Positions 1 to 11,999 of a stretch of 64,000 nt of DNA are shown here, one piece after another. This DNA is from Epiperipatus broadwayi (taxonomy: Eukaryota > Onychophora > Udeonychophora > Euonychophora > Peripatidae). Position numbers and translations under genes: made by a program. The notes beneath the pieces were generated by a model. It had not been told where the DNA came from. It did no database searches and worked only from the letters and a program-made list of their open reading frames with translations. Each line of letters starts with the position of its first letter. Within the stretch, counting starts at the first letter, position 1. The DNA lies in contig JAQFVV010006274.1 in the NCBI GenBank assembly GCA_028023455.1, forward strand, positions 2,110,001 to 2,174,000. The letters are read 5' to 3'.

Positions 1-384
1 GTAAACTAATATATAAGTTGTCAATAATTTTTTTTTTCTAAATAGACATGAATTAAATCCCATGAAAAAAATAATAATTAAGTAAAAAAAATTTCAAGAA
101 TAATTATAATAAAAAAAAAAAACAGGCATTTTTATTATTAAACTATACGTGCTGTAAAATTATTGAATAGTCTGATTTTAACTTACACATCACTATCAGA
201 CTTGGATTCATTAAAGTCATCTGAATATGAGATTTTTCTTTTTATTTGATATATCTAAAACAATATTATAGAGATTTATGTTGCCTCTCCCTCCGCCCGC
301 TCAAAATAAGATTTGTAATGTAACTTCACGATTTGTTTAATAATCATGGTTTCACTATAACCAAGTGAAATGCTGATTAATTGC
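1..384. other. AT-rich spacer
   Basis: No open frame or repeat recognised. It runs up to the left arm of the palindromic element that follows. Confidence 0.5.
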
Positions 385-1231
385 TAGAGCTGCGACGTGA
401 AGAATTATAATCGTTTCATCATTAAATTAATTAGGTTATTAAATCAAAAACATATTTTAAAGTCTACATTTAAAAAAAAAAAAAATACGAAAAGCTTTAA
501 TGTGAAGAATAGTTAAAATGCGTGTTTAAATCAAATTGAGCGTGTGTTTGTACGTGCATATTCTGCAAAATCTATTTTAATACATTGTAAGGCTTACACC
601 TGCATTTATATATATATATATATAATATGCGGGATTCGAACTCGGACTTTCACCCGACCTACAACTCTCAGTGCCATCTTATATTGCTGACTCACCTGAT
701 CACACTCATGTTGAAAAGCTAAATAATCACCAATATACGTATTTCGTGCTAAACCAGCACTCATCAATTGATTCAGATTACCATCTCCACACATATATAC
801 AGTTAGTTCTCAGCTTTATATTAAGATAACCAATCTTCATACTTTAATGAGGGCTGGTTTAGCATGAAATACTAATATTGGTCTTATCTTTTCAACCTGT
901 GTGTGATCAGGTGAGTCAGCATATAAGATGGCACTGAGTGTTGTAGGTCGTGTTAAAGTCTGCGTTCGAATCCCGCATATATTACATATATAAATGCAGG
1001 TGTAAGCCTGTACAATGTATTAAAATAGATTATGCAGAATATGCACGTGCAAACACACACTCAATTTCATTTGAACACGCATTTTAACTATTCTTCACAT
1101 TAATGCTTTTTGTATTTTTTTTGTTAAATTGTTGTTGTTTTTTTTAATGTAGATTTTAAAATATGTTTTTGATTTAATAACCTAATTAATTTAATGATTA
1201 AACTATTATAATTCTTCATGTCGCAGCTCTA
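385..1231. mobile_element. Large palindromic (fold-back) element, family F1
   Basis: The left arm (about 385-758) is the near-perfect reverse complement of the right arm (about 853-1231), with a loop of about 95 bp. The outer ends read TAGAGCTGCGAC on the left and GTCGCAGCTCTA on the right. Each arm holds a sequence close to a polymerase III B box: GTTCGAATCCCGC near 964-976, and its complement near 630-642. No transposase frame is present. Loop and inner-arm sequence recurs at 32.39-32.89 kb, so this is a dispersed family and not a one-off duplication. No clear target-site duplication was seen. It may be a non-autonomous DNA transposon, or two tRNA-derived SINE copies joined head to head. 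Confidence 0.85.
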
Positions 1232-3364
1232 ATACCACAGTACCGTAATATAATTATTAAACCCAGTCATCACTTAGGCAATGTCAAGGCAATCTTTTTT
1301 TAATAATAAAGGTGGCATCCCTTTTAATAAATAATAAAGATGATGATTGGTTTTAATGATTACTTATAAGCCTATTTAGCCTTGAGCATTATTGCACTTA
1401 ATATAATTGTGTATTGATGTTAGGAAACTTGCAAAAAAAAAAAAAAAAATACTTGTAATTAATGAAATAAAATACTGTATTGGCTTTTGCCTATTAAATG
1501 TAATGTGATAACTTCTGGTATAAACTTTGAAACATGATTTTTTTACGTGTTATTATATATAAATTTATTATATTTAGTAAAATATATTTGTTTTTAAAAC
1601 AAATCACTATGATCTAACTAGTTCTGTATTTTTTAAATTTTATAATAAATGTCAAATTTGAATATTATTGCAACTCCTAAGAACATATTCCCAAAACAAA
1701 AAGATTATTGTAAAGGGACAAACTGAGAGATAGATGACTGGGATATCTTTTTATTTTTAATATAAAGATTAAATACAATATCAAAATTTGTTAAAATTCT
1801 TTATTAACATTAAGAACTTGATAAAATTTTAATTCTGACTACTACAAAAACAAAAATGCACCAATGTTTTCAGCCCCTCCTATTTATTTCAATTCTATAT
1901 CAATCACTGGTATTTCTTTTCTGTTTTATATTTTAAAATGTAATATAGATCTCATATATTTAAATATTCAACCTTCCTTTTTTATTATTGTCCTTAACTC
2001 TTTCTTGAAAAAGCAGAGACCTCTTTATTGTTTTGATTAAATTTTGGGTTACAAACATAACTAAAAAAACGATATAAACATCAGTCATAAAAAATTTACT
2101 CCACCATTCAGACTTTTGTAAAATGTTTATATCTTTCTAATATATTTTTTAACAAGCAAAATATTATTTTTTAAATAATATATTTGTTTTTGTCTAATCT
2201 TTAAACTATATCTATGGACTTTATCCTTGATTAAATTTGACTTACATTGCTCTGAATTTAGAATTTTTAATATTCATTAAGTGGGGGGTTTTTTCTTGTT
2301 AATTTCAAAAGGTTTCTACATGACAATCATTTTACAATATCATTCTTTTTCCATCTTTTTTTTCTTTTTTTTTTAGGTCATGTAAAAAAAAAATTATCTG
2401 TTTTTGCAACTATTGATGAAGACTAGAGTAGCAATATATTAAATATGCATCTGTAAACTCGTATTTTTCAATTCCATAGCCAAACAGATATTTTATTTAT
2501 CGAAATAAATGAAATGAGATAAAATTACACTTAAGATGAAATATAGAATTTTTTGCAAATCTATTGAAATAATCCATATATCTGAAAAATTTTTTGAGAC
2601 ATCCATTTAAGAATATTCTTTTGAATTTAAAGTGAAAAGTAGATATATTTTCTCATATCATCATTCATTGAATTTAATATATACCTAATTCTCTTTTTAC
2701 ATGGTATATTGTTTTGCCCAAAATTGTGTGTAAAAGAAATTCATATAAAAAAGTACATTATATATGTGTAAAATAAGGAGCTTGTTTTCCGGATCTAAGA
2801 AATCAATGAAAATAATTAAAATTAAATAAACCATATGAAAAATGTTGTTAGAATGCTATATTTTTTGTCTGCTATTAAGTTTTACTTCCTACACATCAGA
2901 ACATAAATAAAAAATGAGTTATAGGAACATAAATTTCATTTGAAAAATAAAAAAAACTTGAAAGTGATAACACAATGAAACACTTATTGGCTTCTCTACA
3001 CATGCTATCAAAAACTTTAGAGTTCAAACCATATTGCCACTTCCATGTTATAAGTAAAAAAAAAAAAATTGAAATAAAGCTTATTAATGTAATTTATTGG
3101 AATTTATTATTTTTATTTCATTTAATTTTTTTTTTTAATTTAACAGCTAACACATTCAAAAATAGAAATTATAGGCCTCCAGAACTGTACATTTATCAAA
3201 AATATGAGTGACATGTTGCTTGTCTGTAAAACAGAAAAGTCCTCAAGATATTATTTGCTGTCACTCTTGGACAGTAAATGCATACATTTATGCATGATTA
3301 GAATACATTGCTATTATTAAACCTTCCAATGTATAACTTACCATCTATTAATTTTTTGACAAAA
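1232..3364. other. AT-rich spacer without recognised genes
   Basis: Homopolymer A/T runs and simple AT repeats. The one small open frame (2975-3211) is lysine/leucine-rich low-complexity translation and I do not regard it as coding. Confidence 0.5.
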
Positions 3365-4076
3365 TTAACCTTTTCCTTGTTCAAAATACCTATTGGCTGA
3401 GTGGATTAAAGTTCTAAACTTTTGATTGGTCAATTACAGAATCAGCAGTAAAAATATTTTTGTCTTTTAATATTATATTCATGTTAGTTTACTTTCTAAA
3501 AAGCAAATTAATAATTTGTCAGGTTATTAAAGTAAACAAAAGTATTTTCAAAAATACATTTCTATTTATAATTGATAAAAATAATCTATAATGGAAAACA
3601 TACAATGAACATTTTGTAACCTATTACAAAATGCAGCCTACTCATTGATTTTTGTTTTCAATTTACTATCCTATAAAAGTAAATAATTTTTAGTAAAATC
3701 TGAACTATTCTAAAATAATTATATTTTCACACATATTTATGAAAACAATCATAAATATGTATATATATACTCAAAAACATACATTTTCATTTTGAAAATT
3801 TAGAACTGTCAAAATTGTTGACAAGCACTCCCTTTTGTTGAAAATGAGAAACAACCAATCAGTGCCTTGGAAAACCTGCCTTCTCTCATTGTTATAGCTT
3901 TAAATTTAAATATTGTTTTTTTTACTTGTAAAATAATTTTAGAGATGGCAGCATCATATGGTACATTTTTCTTTATAAAATAACCATAAGTTCGCTACAA
4001 TGATGTAAAAATTAGCTGTTTTAGAGCAAATTAAAGTCACATATGAAAATTTTCATTGAGTACAGGAGGAAGGTTA
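3365..4076 (+). mobile_element. TTAA-flanked non-autonomous element, copy A
   Basis: About 710 bp between two TTAA tetranucleotides, with imperfect terminal repeats: TTAACCTTTTCCTTGT on the left, and TTAACCTTCCTCCTGT as the complement of the right end. The interior is homologous along its length to 45092-45824 (same orientation) and to 19480-20224 (opposite orientation). Shared landmarks include the stretch around ATTGGTCAATTACAGAATC and a conserved TGAAAATGAGAAACAAC segment. There is no coding capacity. A TTAA target plus CCTT-type ends suggests a piggyBac-like MITE, but the class is inferred from the ends only. Confidence 0.75.
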
Positions 4077-6661
4077 ATAAATATAAATTTAAACAAATTA
4101 ACCAATTAAATTTAAACAAAATTTAATTTTTTTAACATCAATACCAATAAGGAATTTTGTTTTAAAACTAATTCTCAAAATGCAAATATAGCATCAATAC
4201 CAAAAAAAATGCATCCTTTTCAGAACAAAATGGCAAAAAATATTCAATGCAGACAAACAAATTTTTCCATTTGCAGGAATATTGCCTAAAATGGGATTTT
4301 TATTTTTAACATAATGAGAAATAAAGAGATGAAACTTTTTTTTCTAAATTAGATGATGATAACAGACATTTTTTTAGTTTTGTGATGTAATCATGACACT
4401 CAACCTCAGAAACAAATCTGTAAATAAGCATTGAAAAACATCATTTAGGAATCTTCTAAAAAGGAAAATAAATTACATTACCTACATAAAGTTATTTAGA
4501 ATTTTTTTAAAAAAATGTTTAATAACAACTTAAGACGGTCTAAGAATTAATAATTTTTATTAGTCATTTACTAGACTAGAGATTATCCAATAATGGATAA
4601 TATTTTTGTAATGTAATTTTCAGTGTGTAATCTAAGAATTACTTTGAGAATGTAAGGTGATTTTTTAAGCCTTCTAAACAATAATGTTTGTTTCTGTGTT
4701 CTAATCATGAATATGTCACAGCAACTCTAATCCCAAAGTACCTTTTTTTTTTATAACTAATTGTGTTATTTTAAAACAACTTGTAAAGAAATATATATAT
4801 ATATTTTTTTGCAAAACTCATTTTATAATTGTGCAAAAAAAAAGTATGTAAAAAGATAATTTGCTGTATATGAAAACTGAACTCTTATTTTGTTTTCTAT
4901 TTCATTGTCAGACATTATTGTAATGCAACAATTGTTGAAAAAAAAGCTATATTGAATTGTGCCTCTTTAAACTGTAGATATTTTTATGATTTTTCTCCAA
5001 GTTTTGAAAAATTGATTCTTAATTTCATCTGAAACTTTTTTAAAAGATATTAGTTATTTTTGATAGTCCAAAATCCTTCTTAAATGGTCTTTTATATTAC
5101 AATTATTAATTACTTTTACATCATGTTATTAAGAAATGCTTGTCCATTCTTTAAATATTAAATGCCACTATCATATCTGCATTTTGTTTTTCAAGATGCT
5201 CTTAACGATTTATTAGATTGATATTTTTTTTAATATAGGAAGTAATCAAAGTCTATTAATATTTGTATTTTATAATAATTTTGTGGTTTCATATAACTTT
5301 TTTTGAAAATAAGATTGCACTTTAAAACACATACTGAATTTTATATTATTGCTTATCATTTTTCTCAACTGTACATGTAGATAAAGATAGATACAGAACA
5401 TGCAATCAATTATAGTTAACCCAAGAATTGTTGTTTTTTTATTTGGCATGATCTATTGTAAATTTGAGCAATCATTGTTTACCAAGTGATAGTCCAATTT
5501 AATCCCATCTCTAGCAATTTCTGGATTTTATCTTTATCAATAAAGTAATTGAATGTAATGAGGAATTGCCTTCAAAACTGAACATAAATGTAGTTGTGTA
5601 ATTGAAAACCATTTTTATTCTGTTTTTACTATCAAATTAATAGCTGAAAGTTTAAAAATTCTATGATTTTGAATTAAAATAAAAATGCTTTTATAGTTAA
5701 ATAAGACTGAAGAAAATATATCTACAGTTAAAGTAAAATGGGTTATTAAAATCATATAATTGTTGACCTAATGTCAAATATATATATATATAAGTAGATT
5801 CATTTGGGTTCAAATCTTAGGGCTTTTTTTTCAGGCTCTTAGCTTCATAACAGAAAGGTAGAAGTTAAAGTTGATTTTTAGGTGCATAACTATATAGTTT
5901 ATAGCTTTGAATCCAAGTTCTCATTGATAAAGGTGAAAATCATATATCAATCTGAGAATGAAAATTAAAATCTATTGTCATCCAGTAATCGCTGATTAAT
6001 TAAGTTTATAGCAGATAGTATTACAGTAATAATCCAACATCATTTCCTTTCATATCAAATTTTTTTTTATCAAATATATTTTATACTATTCTCAACAAAC
6101 GTCACTATTTAAGTGAAAACATGGTTTTATGAGTAGGAACTTGGGGGAAAATGCTACTTGAATCTTTTTTATAGTAATATGGTGAAAACCTTTTTATTGT
6201 TGAAACTGTACGAATGAATGGATATTACTATGGTTGAAAATAATTAATATTGCCATTTTTAAATTTGCATTTTAAACTTTGATTAATTAAGTAAATAATG
6301 ATATGAGTAAGATTATTTTAAATTTTAACTAGCTCTACCCACAGCTTTGCTAGCATTATTAGATTAAATGAATGTATTGTAATTAATAATTAAAATATCT
6401 TTAAATAATATTTATATGAAATAATAAAACATAAGGTATCAAAAGGAGGTAAAAATGATTAATGTAATGCATTTTTAGAAACATTGTTGTAAGTCATTTT
6501 TAATTGCTGTTGATAATTCATGTATTAGTATTTCATGTAAATATTCTTTAAATATATTATGATTCTCAACTACATTACATTGTTTTATTTTATTAATGTA
6601 AGCAAAGTCGACTTGCAGCTTTTCACGCATTAATAGAATAATAATAAAAATAAAAGAATAC
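4077..6661. other. AT-rich spacer
   Basis: No coding frame recognised. A short segment at about 4715-4743 resembles the right end and flank of the 385-1231 element, and a small hairpin lies at about 4579-4601. Otherwise I see only AT-rich sequence and microsatellite-like TA runs near 5781. Confidence 0.5.
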
Positions 6662-7494
6662 ACCTGGGTCTCTTTTTACGCGGACTTATTTAACACAATT
6701 TTGAAATTACGCAATTCATGTTTCTCCGGAAGTCGATTTCCGATAATGCGCTATTACTTTAAATAATAAATTTTGTGCACTTATGTTATATTGAAAGTAA
6801 CAGCACATTATTGGAATTCGACTTTCATCTTAGTAATTTCAATATTTTCAGTGCTTTATAATAGTAAGATTTTATGCAATAATGAAATTAAAATCATGAT
6901 TTCCACATTTTATGTATACACATTAAATTTTACAAGATTATAATGTAAATTTGTTCAAACATTGTGCGTGTTAATTTTGCATTTTAAATCACATTCTGTT
7001 TTTGCTTTTTAAAAAAGAACGTAATCAATTATTATTTTCTTATTAATGACACTAATCATTAATGTGCTCTTAAATTCCAACGAGAGCTAAATGGTTGTAT
7101 GTCTGGATATCGCGAGCTTCGTAAACAATTAATAAAATCATCATTTCAAAGATTAATTACTAATTACATGGTCACCAGAAAATCATAATAATTAAAACGT
7201 GTATAAAAAATGTAAATTACTGTACTGTAAATTATGCATAAAAATATATTATTTTGAATAAAATTAAATATTATAGTTAAAAAAAGTTTGTCTTGTATCA
7301 ATTTTTTTCAAATTTGAAATTTTTTATTAGTCATATTTTATTTCCTTTTTTTTTTTTTTTTTTTTGCGCGAATTTTGAAAAATCACAGACCGCATCCCCC
7401 CTTTTTCAATGTAAGTTACGTCTATTTTTGCGCGATTTTGTTTGCGCGTGTTTTCTGAGGAACCTATCTATTGCGTAAAATGAGACCCAGGTGT
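6662..7494. mobile_element. TA-flanked TIR element (Tc1/mariner-like MITE), copy 1
   Basis: Terminal inverted repeats of about 21 bp: CACCTGGGTCTCTTTTTACGC at the left and the complement of CACCTGGGTCTCATTTTACGC at the right. Both ends are flanked by TA, the target duplication of Tc1/mariner elements. A second, longer copy lies inverted at 23977-25174, also with TA on both sides. Inside the left end is a sub-terminal inverted repeat (about 6729-6827) around GATAATGCGCTATTAC. No transposase frame remains. Because TA is found at both ends of both copies it could also be part of the TIR, so an empty site would be needed to be certain. Confidence 0.85.
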
Positions 7495-8028
7495 ATCATG
7501 CAATTGATTATTAAAATATATTTATAATTTATATACAGTATATATATGAAGGTTATATTCTGAAGAGTAGAAATTTGTTGATGTACTATTATCTAAATTC
7601 TATTTTATATAGTGAATAAATTTCCCTCATGCTAATTTTCTCCATTTCTCTAGCTACCCCATCACTATCATTAAAAAGTTTAATAATGAAAATATATTTA
7701 TGTAACATAATAATTAGCAACAATAGTATTTCAAAAAATATAACTTTTATTAAATAAAATAAACAATAATTTTAAAATAAATTATTTTGTTTTTCTTATG
7801 TGATAATTTTTTAAATGGCTATAAAATTTCAATGTCATCATAATGTATGCAATTTGAGAAATTGATCCAAACAAAGTTTAAATAATTTAAAATATATTTA
7901 TTTAAGAAAATTTTATCTGGATTATTAAAAACTAATATCTTTTTCATTTCTCTAGTATGTATTTTATTACACAGGCTATGGCATCATTATCATATGAGAA
8001 TATACTTAAAAGTTAAGTATTTTCTTGT

Positions 8029-8402
8029 CATATGCTTTCACAAATTTACATGCATCTTACCTGTAAGCATTGGTTTGAAAAGCATAACTATATACTTATG
8101 CTTAGAACTTATATATAAGCCAACCTTTGCTTACCTTGCTGAAATCAAGGCTTCATTCTATTGTGTGTCTAGTTATAAATTATTAATTGAATTAATAAAC
8201 CTTTTTGTTCTGTAGTAGGAGAGTGATAAAATCTCATTTTTAGGTTTGTACACTTTCAATTAATAATTTATATCTCAGGTGGCACACAATACAATGAAGC
8301 CCTGATTTTAGCAAGGTAAGCTCTAAGCATAAATATATGTTCATGCTTTTCAAACTAATGCTCATGGTCCCAAGTGTATGTAAATTTATAAAAGCACATG
8401 AT
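8029..8402. repeat. Fold-back inverted repeat
   Basis: The left arm (about 8029-8190) is reverse complementary to the right arm (about 8256-8402) with a loop near 65 bp. A segment of about 28 bp near 8106-8133 is present only in the left arm. The open frame at 7994-8215 is just the left arm and part of the loop read through, so it is not called as a gene. Confidence 0.8.
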
Positions 8403-8599
8403 TAAAGATTTGCTCTTTCTCTATAATATTTACATATGAAGTTTATCAAATTTATTTTTTCTCTTACTGTACCTGTGACATTTTAAAATATACTTTTTCA
8501 CATGTAAAATATATTTAAACTGACATCGTAAATGTTAAACAATTTCATAGTAAAAGTTTATAAAATTCAGTAGTAGTATTTCTTGTTATAAGGTGCCAT

Positions 8600-8880
8600 T
8601 TTAACTTTAACACTGTACCGATCAAAAATGTATGTCCATTCAACAAGATTTAGATCTAGGCAAAAGTAACCTGAATCCAATCATGCCCGAGATACACAGG
8701 TCAGGAGCAATCATGAATTCTAACCTATTTGCCCATTCTCCAAATCTATAACACTATGGACAACATCCACGATGATACTACATAAATTAATTATTTCCGG
8801 GCCTGGTGCTACATCGTTTTGCATGAGAACTCAGCTGACGATGATGATGAGAGATTGAGTGAACCCAAGATATTAAGCTA
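8600..8880. other. Less AT-rich non-coding block
   Basis: Base composition is more balanced than in the surroundings, but I find no long open frame. A GACGATGATGATGAG stretch lies near 8836. It is probably the remains of a transposon I cannot name. Confidence 0.3.
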
Positions 8881-9017
8881 AAACTATACATAAATATACA
8901 TATTAAGGAGATTCAAAGAACTGGATTAAAGTTTAAAAATATAAATATTTATTTTGACAAAAATTCAAGATTTTATATAGGTAATCAACTTCACGCTTTT
9001 AAAGCTTTATTTTTATT

Positions 9018-9618
9018 ATAAACATTTAATATTTAAACAGCATTAAACTGCTGCACATGCGCTTTGCATATTTTAACTATAAATGACTGAATACTAACAC
9101 TTCAAACACATGATAAAGTCTTTGGAAAAGATAGAGTGGCCATCTATCTTTTCAAACCCAAATGCTTTTGTATGGGCAAATCTTAAGTGTTTGAAAGTGA
9201 AAGCGTGAAGATATTAAATAATCGCTTTAAATTACTTTTACTTGCTTGAATGAATGAATGATGCTGTTTAAATATTACAATTTATAAACATCGCGCTATA
9301 TAAAATAATTGATTTATTTACATACATTTAATTTCAAATAAGAATGACGTATCATAAATTCTAATAATTTTCACTAGCATCATTCATTCAAGCATGTAAA
9401 AGTAATTTAAAGTGATTATTTAGTATCTTCACTCTTTCACTTTCAAACACTTAAGATTTGCCCATACAAAAGCGTTTGGGTTCGAAAAGATAGATGGCCA
9501 CTCTATCTTTTCCAAAGACTTTATCATGTGTTTGAAGCGTTAGTATTCAATCATTTATAGTTAAAATCTGCAAAGCGCATGTGCAACAGTTTAATGCTGT
9601 TTAAATATTACAGTTTAT
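9018..9618. mobile_element. Long palindromic element with high arm identity
   Basis: The left arm (about 9018-9265) and right arm (about 9376-9618) are reverse complements with only scattered mismatches. Each arm contains a smaller nested hairpin, GAAAAGATAG...CTATCTTTTC (near 9126-9152 on the left). A segment of about 55 bp starting GCTGTTTAAATATTAC is repeated directly. One copy begins at the loop junction (about 9263-9317) and the other at the outer right end (about 9596-9650). There is no coding capacity. High arm identity suggests a young insertion or ongoing gene conversion between the arms. Confidence 0.9.
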
Positions 9619-9650
9619 AAACATCGCGCTATATAAAATAATTGATTTAT

Positions 9651-11300
9651 AAACATTTAACAAACTTGATATAATTATTTTTATTTTAACAAAGATTAAT
9701 TTAGTGTGGCAGTTACAATACTGAACGTATATTTAAAATAGGATTTTAATTTATGTTACAAAACAGATCTGGGTGTTTTGGTGGACATTTATATATTTAA
9801 TAACACATATTAAGATATAATAGTTTCGCTGTTTGGATGATTTTAGTAGGTTGCTCTTGGCATTTCATACATAAGTTTATTTTCATTTCTCAACTTTATT
9901 TGTACCAATAAAAATAAGGATATATTTTGATTCGTAAGTAGACTAAAAACATTATTTTACATTTTAACATTTAATGATAGAATATAGCGAAACTCTATAA
10001 ATATGGGGAATGGCTTATTCAATAAAGGGGAGAGCAGCTTCATGAGAAGTTGGATTTAAACTCCAACAAATAAAAAGAAAAAATGTTTTATTATCACATG
10101 ACATTAAGATTTATTTTGCTAAACATGCTAGAAAACTAACTATAAGAAATGGCAGTGCTAGCATAATATCAGCTAGAGGAATTGGCACATTTGCCCAGGA
10201 CAAGGTCATTCTTCATTTTTTTTAAAGGTAGTACATGCCAGCTTCATGCTAGAGTGGTACAGAAAGAAAAAGGGTAGGTAGGAAGTTTCTACGGGCTGAA
10301 CCACAGTGCATCCATACAGAGCTTCATCTACTCCAACCTGCATGTTCTAGAAATAAATGTAGACTTCTATTATGAACGAGGACATTAAAGACTGGAGGCT
10401 TTGAATCCCTGAAATGAGGTACAGGTGATTCAAAGCAGCATATAAATATATACTTCGAGGATAAGAATGATGAATAAAGATGATCATGACTCCCTGGAGT
10501 GAGGTACAGGCGAATCAGATCACAACCCTACGCGGCTTATTAATAATTTGACATATGCTAGCAATGCTATCATAATAATATAAAGTCACTGAATTTAAAT
10601 ATTAAAGTAAAGCCTTAAATGGTTTAACAAATACGTAATGATATGCTAAAATAATGATCCATGTAAGCTAAAATCATTTATCATAAGTTAAACTATAATT
10701 TTGAAGTGTGCATTGCTCCCCCTTCTCGAATCAATATTTTGTTTAACATATTAAACAAAAAAAACTAAAATTTACACACTTAAAAGTGCAAATAACAAAA
10801 TAGATTTCAGTCGCCAGCCTTTTGGCGATGATGATCAATAAGAAATAAGTAAAATTAACAGACACCAATATCCACCCCAGATTGCAAAGTATTTATATAT
10901 TTTGTATAAATTTACGGTAAAATGTTTATTTAAAAGCAGGTTCATTTAAAATACAAACCCAATCTTACGAGATATTTAGAAATAAATAACAAGAAATAAT
11001 TAATTCCCTTCCCCATCTAAGTTCGTAAGACTGGATTTGATTGGCATTTACAAATAAAAGTTCATTGAAAAATATAAAAATATCATTAAACAAAAATTAT
11101 AACTGCACTAAATGATAAAAAAAATAAGAAGCTAGAGTTAGATTAAATAGTTCATAGTAGTATTAATTTGATAGAAGAGAGTCCATATAAAGAAAATAAC
11201 TATTAATTTAACATACTCGCCAATTAGCGAGTTAAAAGAGATTAAAAATATACAGAAAATATTAATTTTAAAGATGTACATGTTAGAGTTTAAGTAATAC
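9651..11300. other. Spacer with small hairpins and a short duplicated motif
   Basis: A phrase around TGAGGTACAGG occurs twice (about 10399-10436 and 10486-10525), which suggests a small duplication or two copies of one repeat. Compact hairpins occur near 10810-10828 (TCGCCA...TGGCGA) and 11213-11232 (ACTCGC...GCGAGT). No protein-coding frame recognised. Confidence 0.4.
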
Positions 11301-11312
11301 GATTATAATGTC

Positions 11313-11475
11313 TTTGGGCTGGTTACCCTCAGGATTCTATGGAATACTGATGAATTTTCTGTGGCAGGCGGCATTTCTTTGAATGGCATGGGCACTCTTG
11401 AGAGGTAGGAGCTACATCTCTGCATGGCTAAGAGTGGAGCTGAAGATGGAGGGGAAGGCTGCTCAGGCCCCTCAA
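11313..11475 (-). pseudogene. Coding-like open segment of unknown origin
   Basis: A GC-richer block stays open on the minus strand for about 55 codons, with non-repetitive composition (for example PSPPSSAPL, then SYLSRVPMPF, then FHRILRVTSPKT before a stop). No start codon context, splice signals or known domain are visible. I do not recognise the product. It could be a fragment of a transposon protein or chance openness in a GC-richer repeat. Confidence 0.25.
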
Positions 11476-11999
11476 AAATTACACGGATGTTAAGTCGGTT
11501 AACGACTATTGACCTAACTCTGACACAATAGATTTTTGGCCCTAAGAATGTTTTTAATTAAACTTCTTAACTCTTAATTAATCCTTAATTTACAGAAATA
11601 TTTTAGCTATTGTTAGTGGAGATGGGATCGTTAGATAACTGTCCAAAAATAAATTCAACTCAATTTCCAGATTGTAAATAGATTTGATAAAAATGTTATC
11701 AACTAACTAAAATCAATTATCTTTGTTTTAAATTTTACTTTAATTTAAAAATTTCTTTTTAATCATGAAACAAAGTAATTTTCCTGCCCCTTTAATTATT
11801 CTTGGACAGTCGGTGTTTGCATCTTCCATCTTGAATTTTTATGTAGTTATATGAAGAAAAATATTTATAAAATAAGTAACATACAGTTAAGAAAAAAAAT
11901 ACAAAATTATTTACAAGATTTGTTTGTGCTTTTATCCACATAAAACCTCTGTTAATATGTGTATATATCTGAGTCTCATCCATAAAAGTTAATATTTAA

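Noticed and set aside
606-794. Short minus-strand open frame with protein-like sequence
   Set aside because: It lies entirely within the left arm and loop of the palindromic element and covers its tRNA-like part; no homologous protein recognised.
7293-7478. Open frame of 61 codons
   Set aside because: It is the right end of the TA-flanked element including a T homopolymer; not coding.
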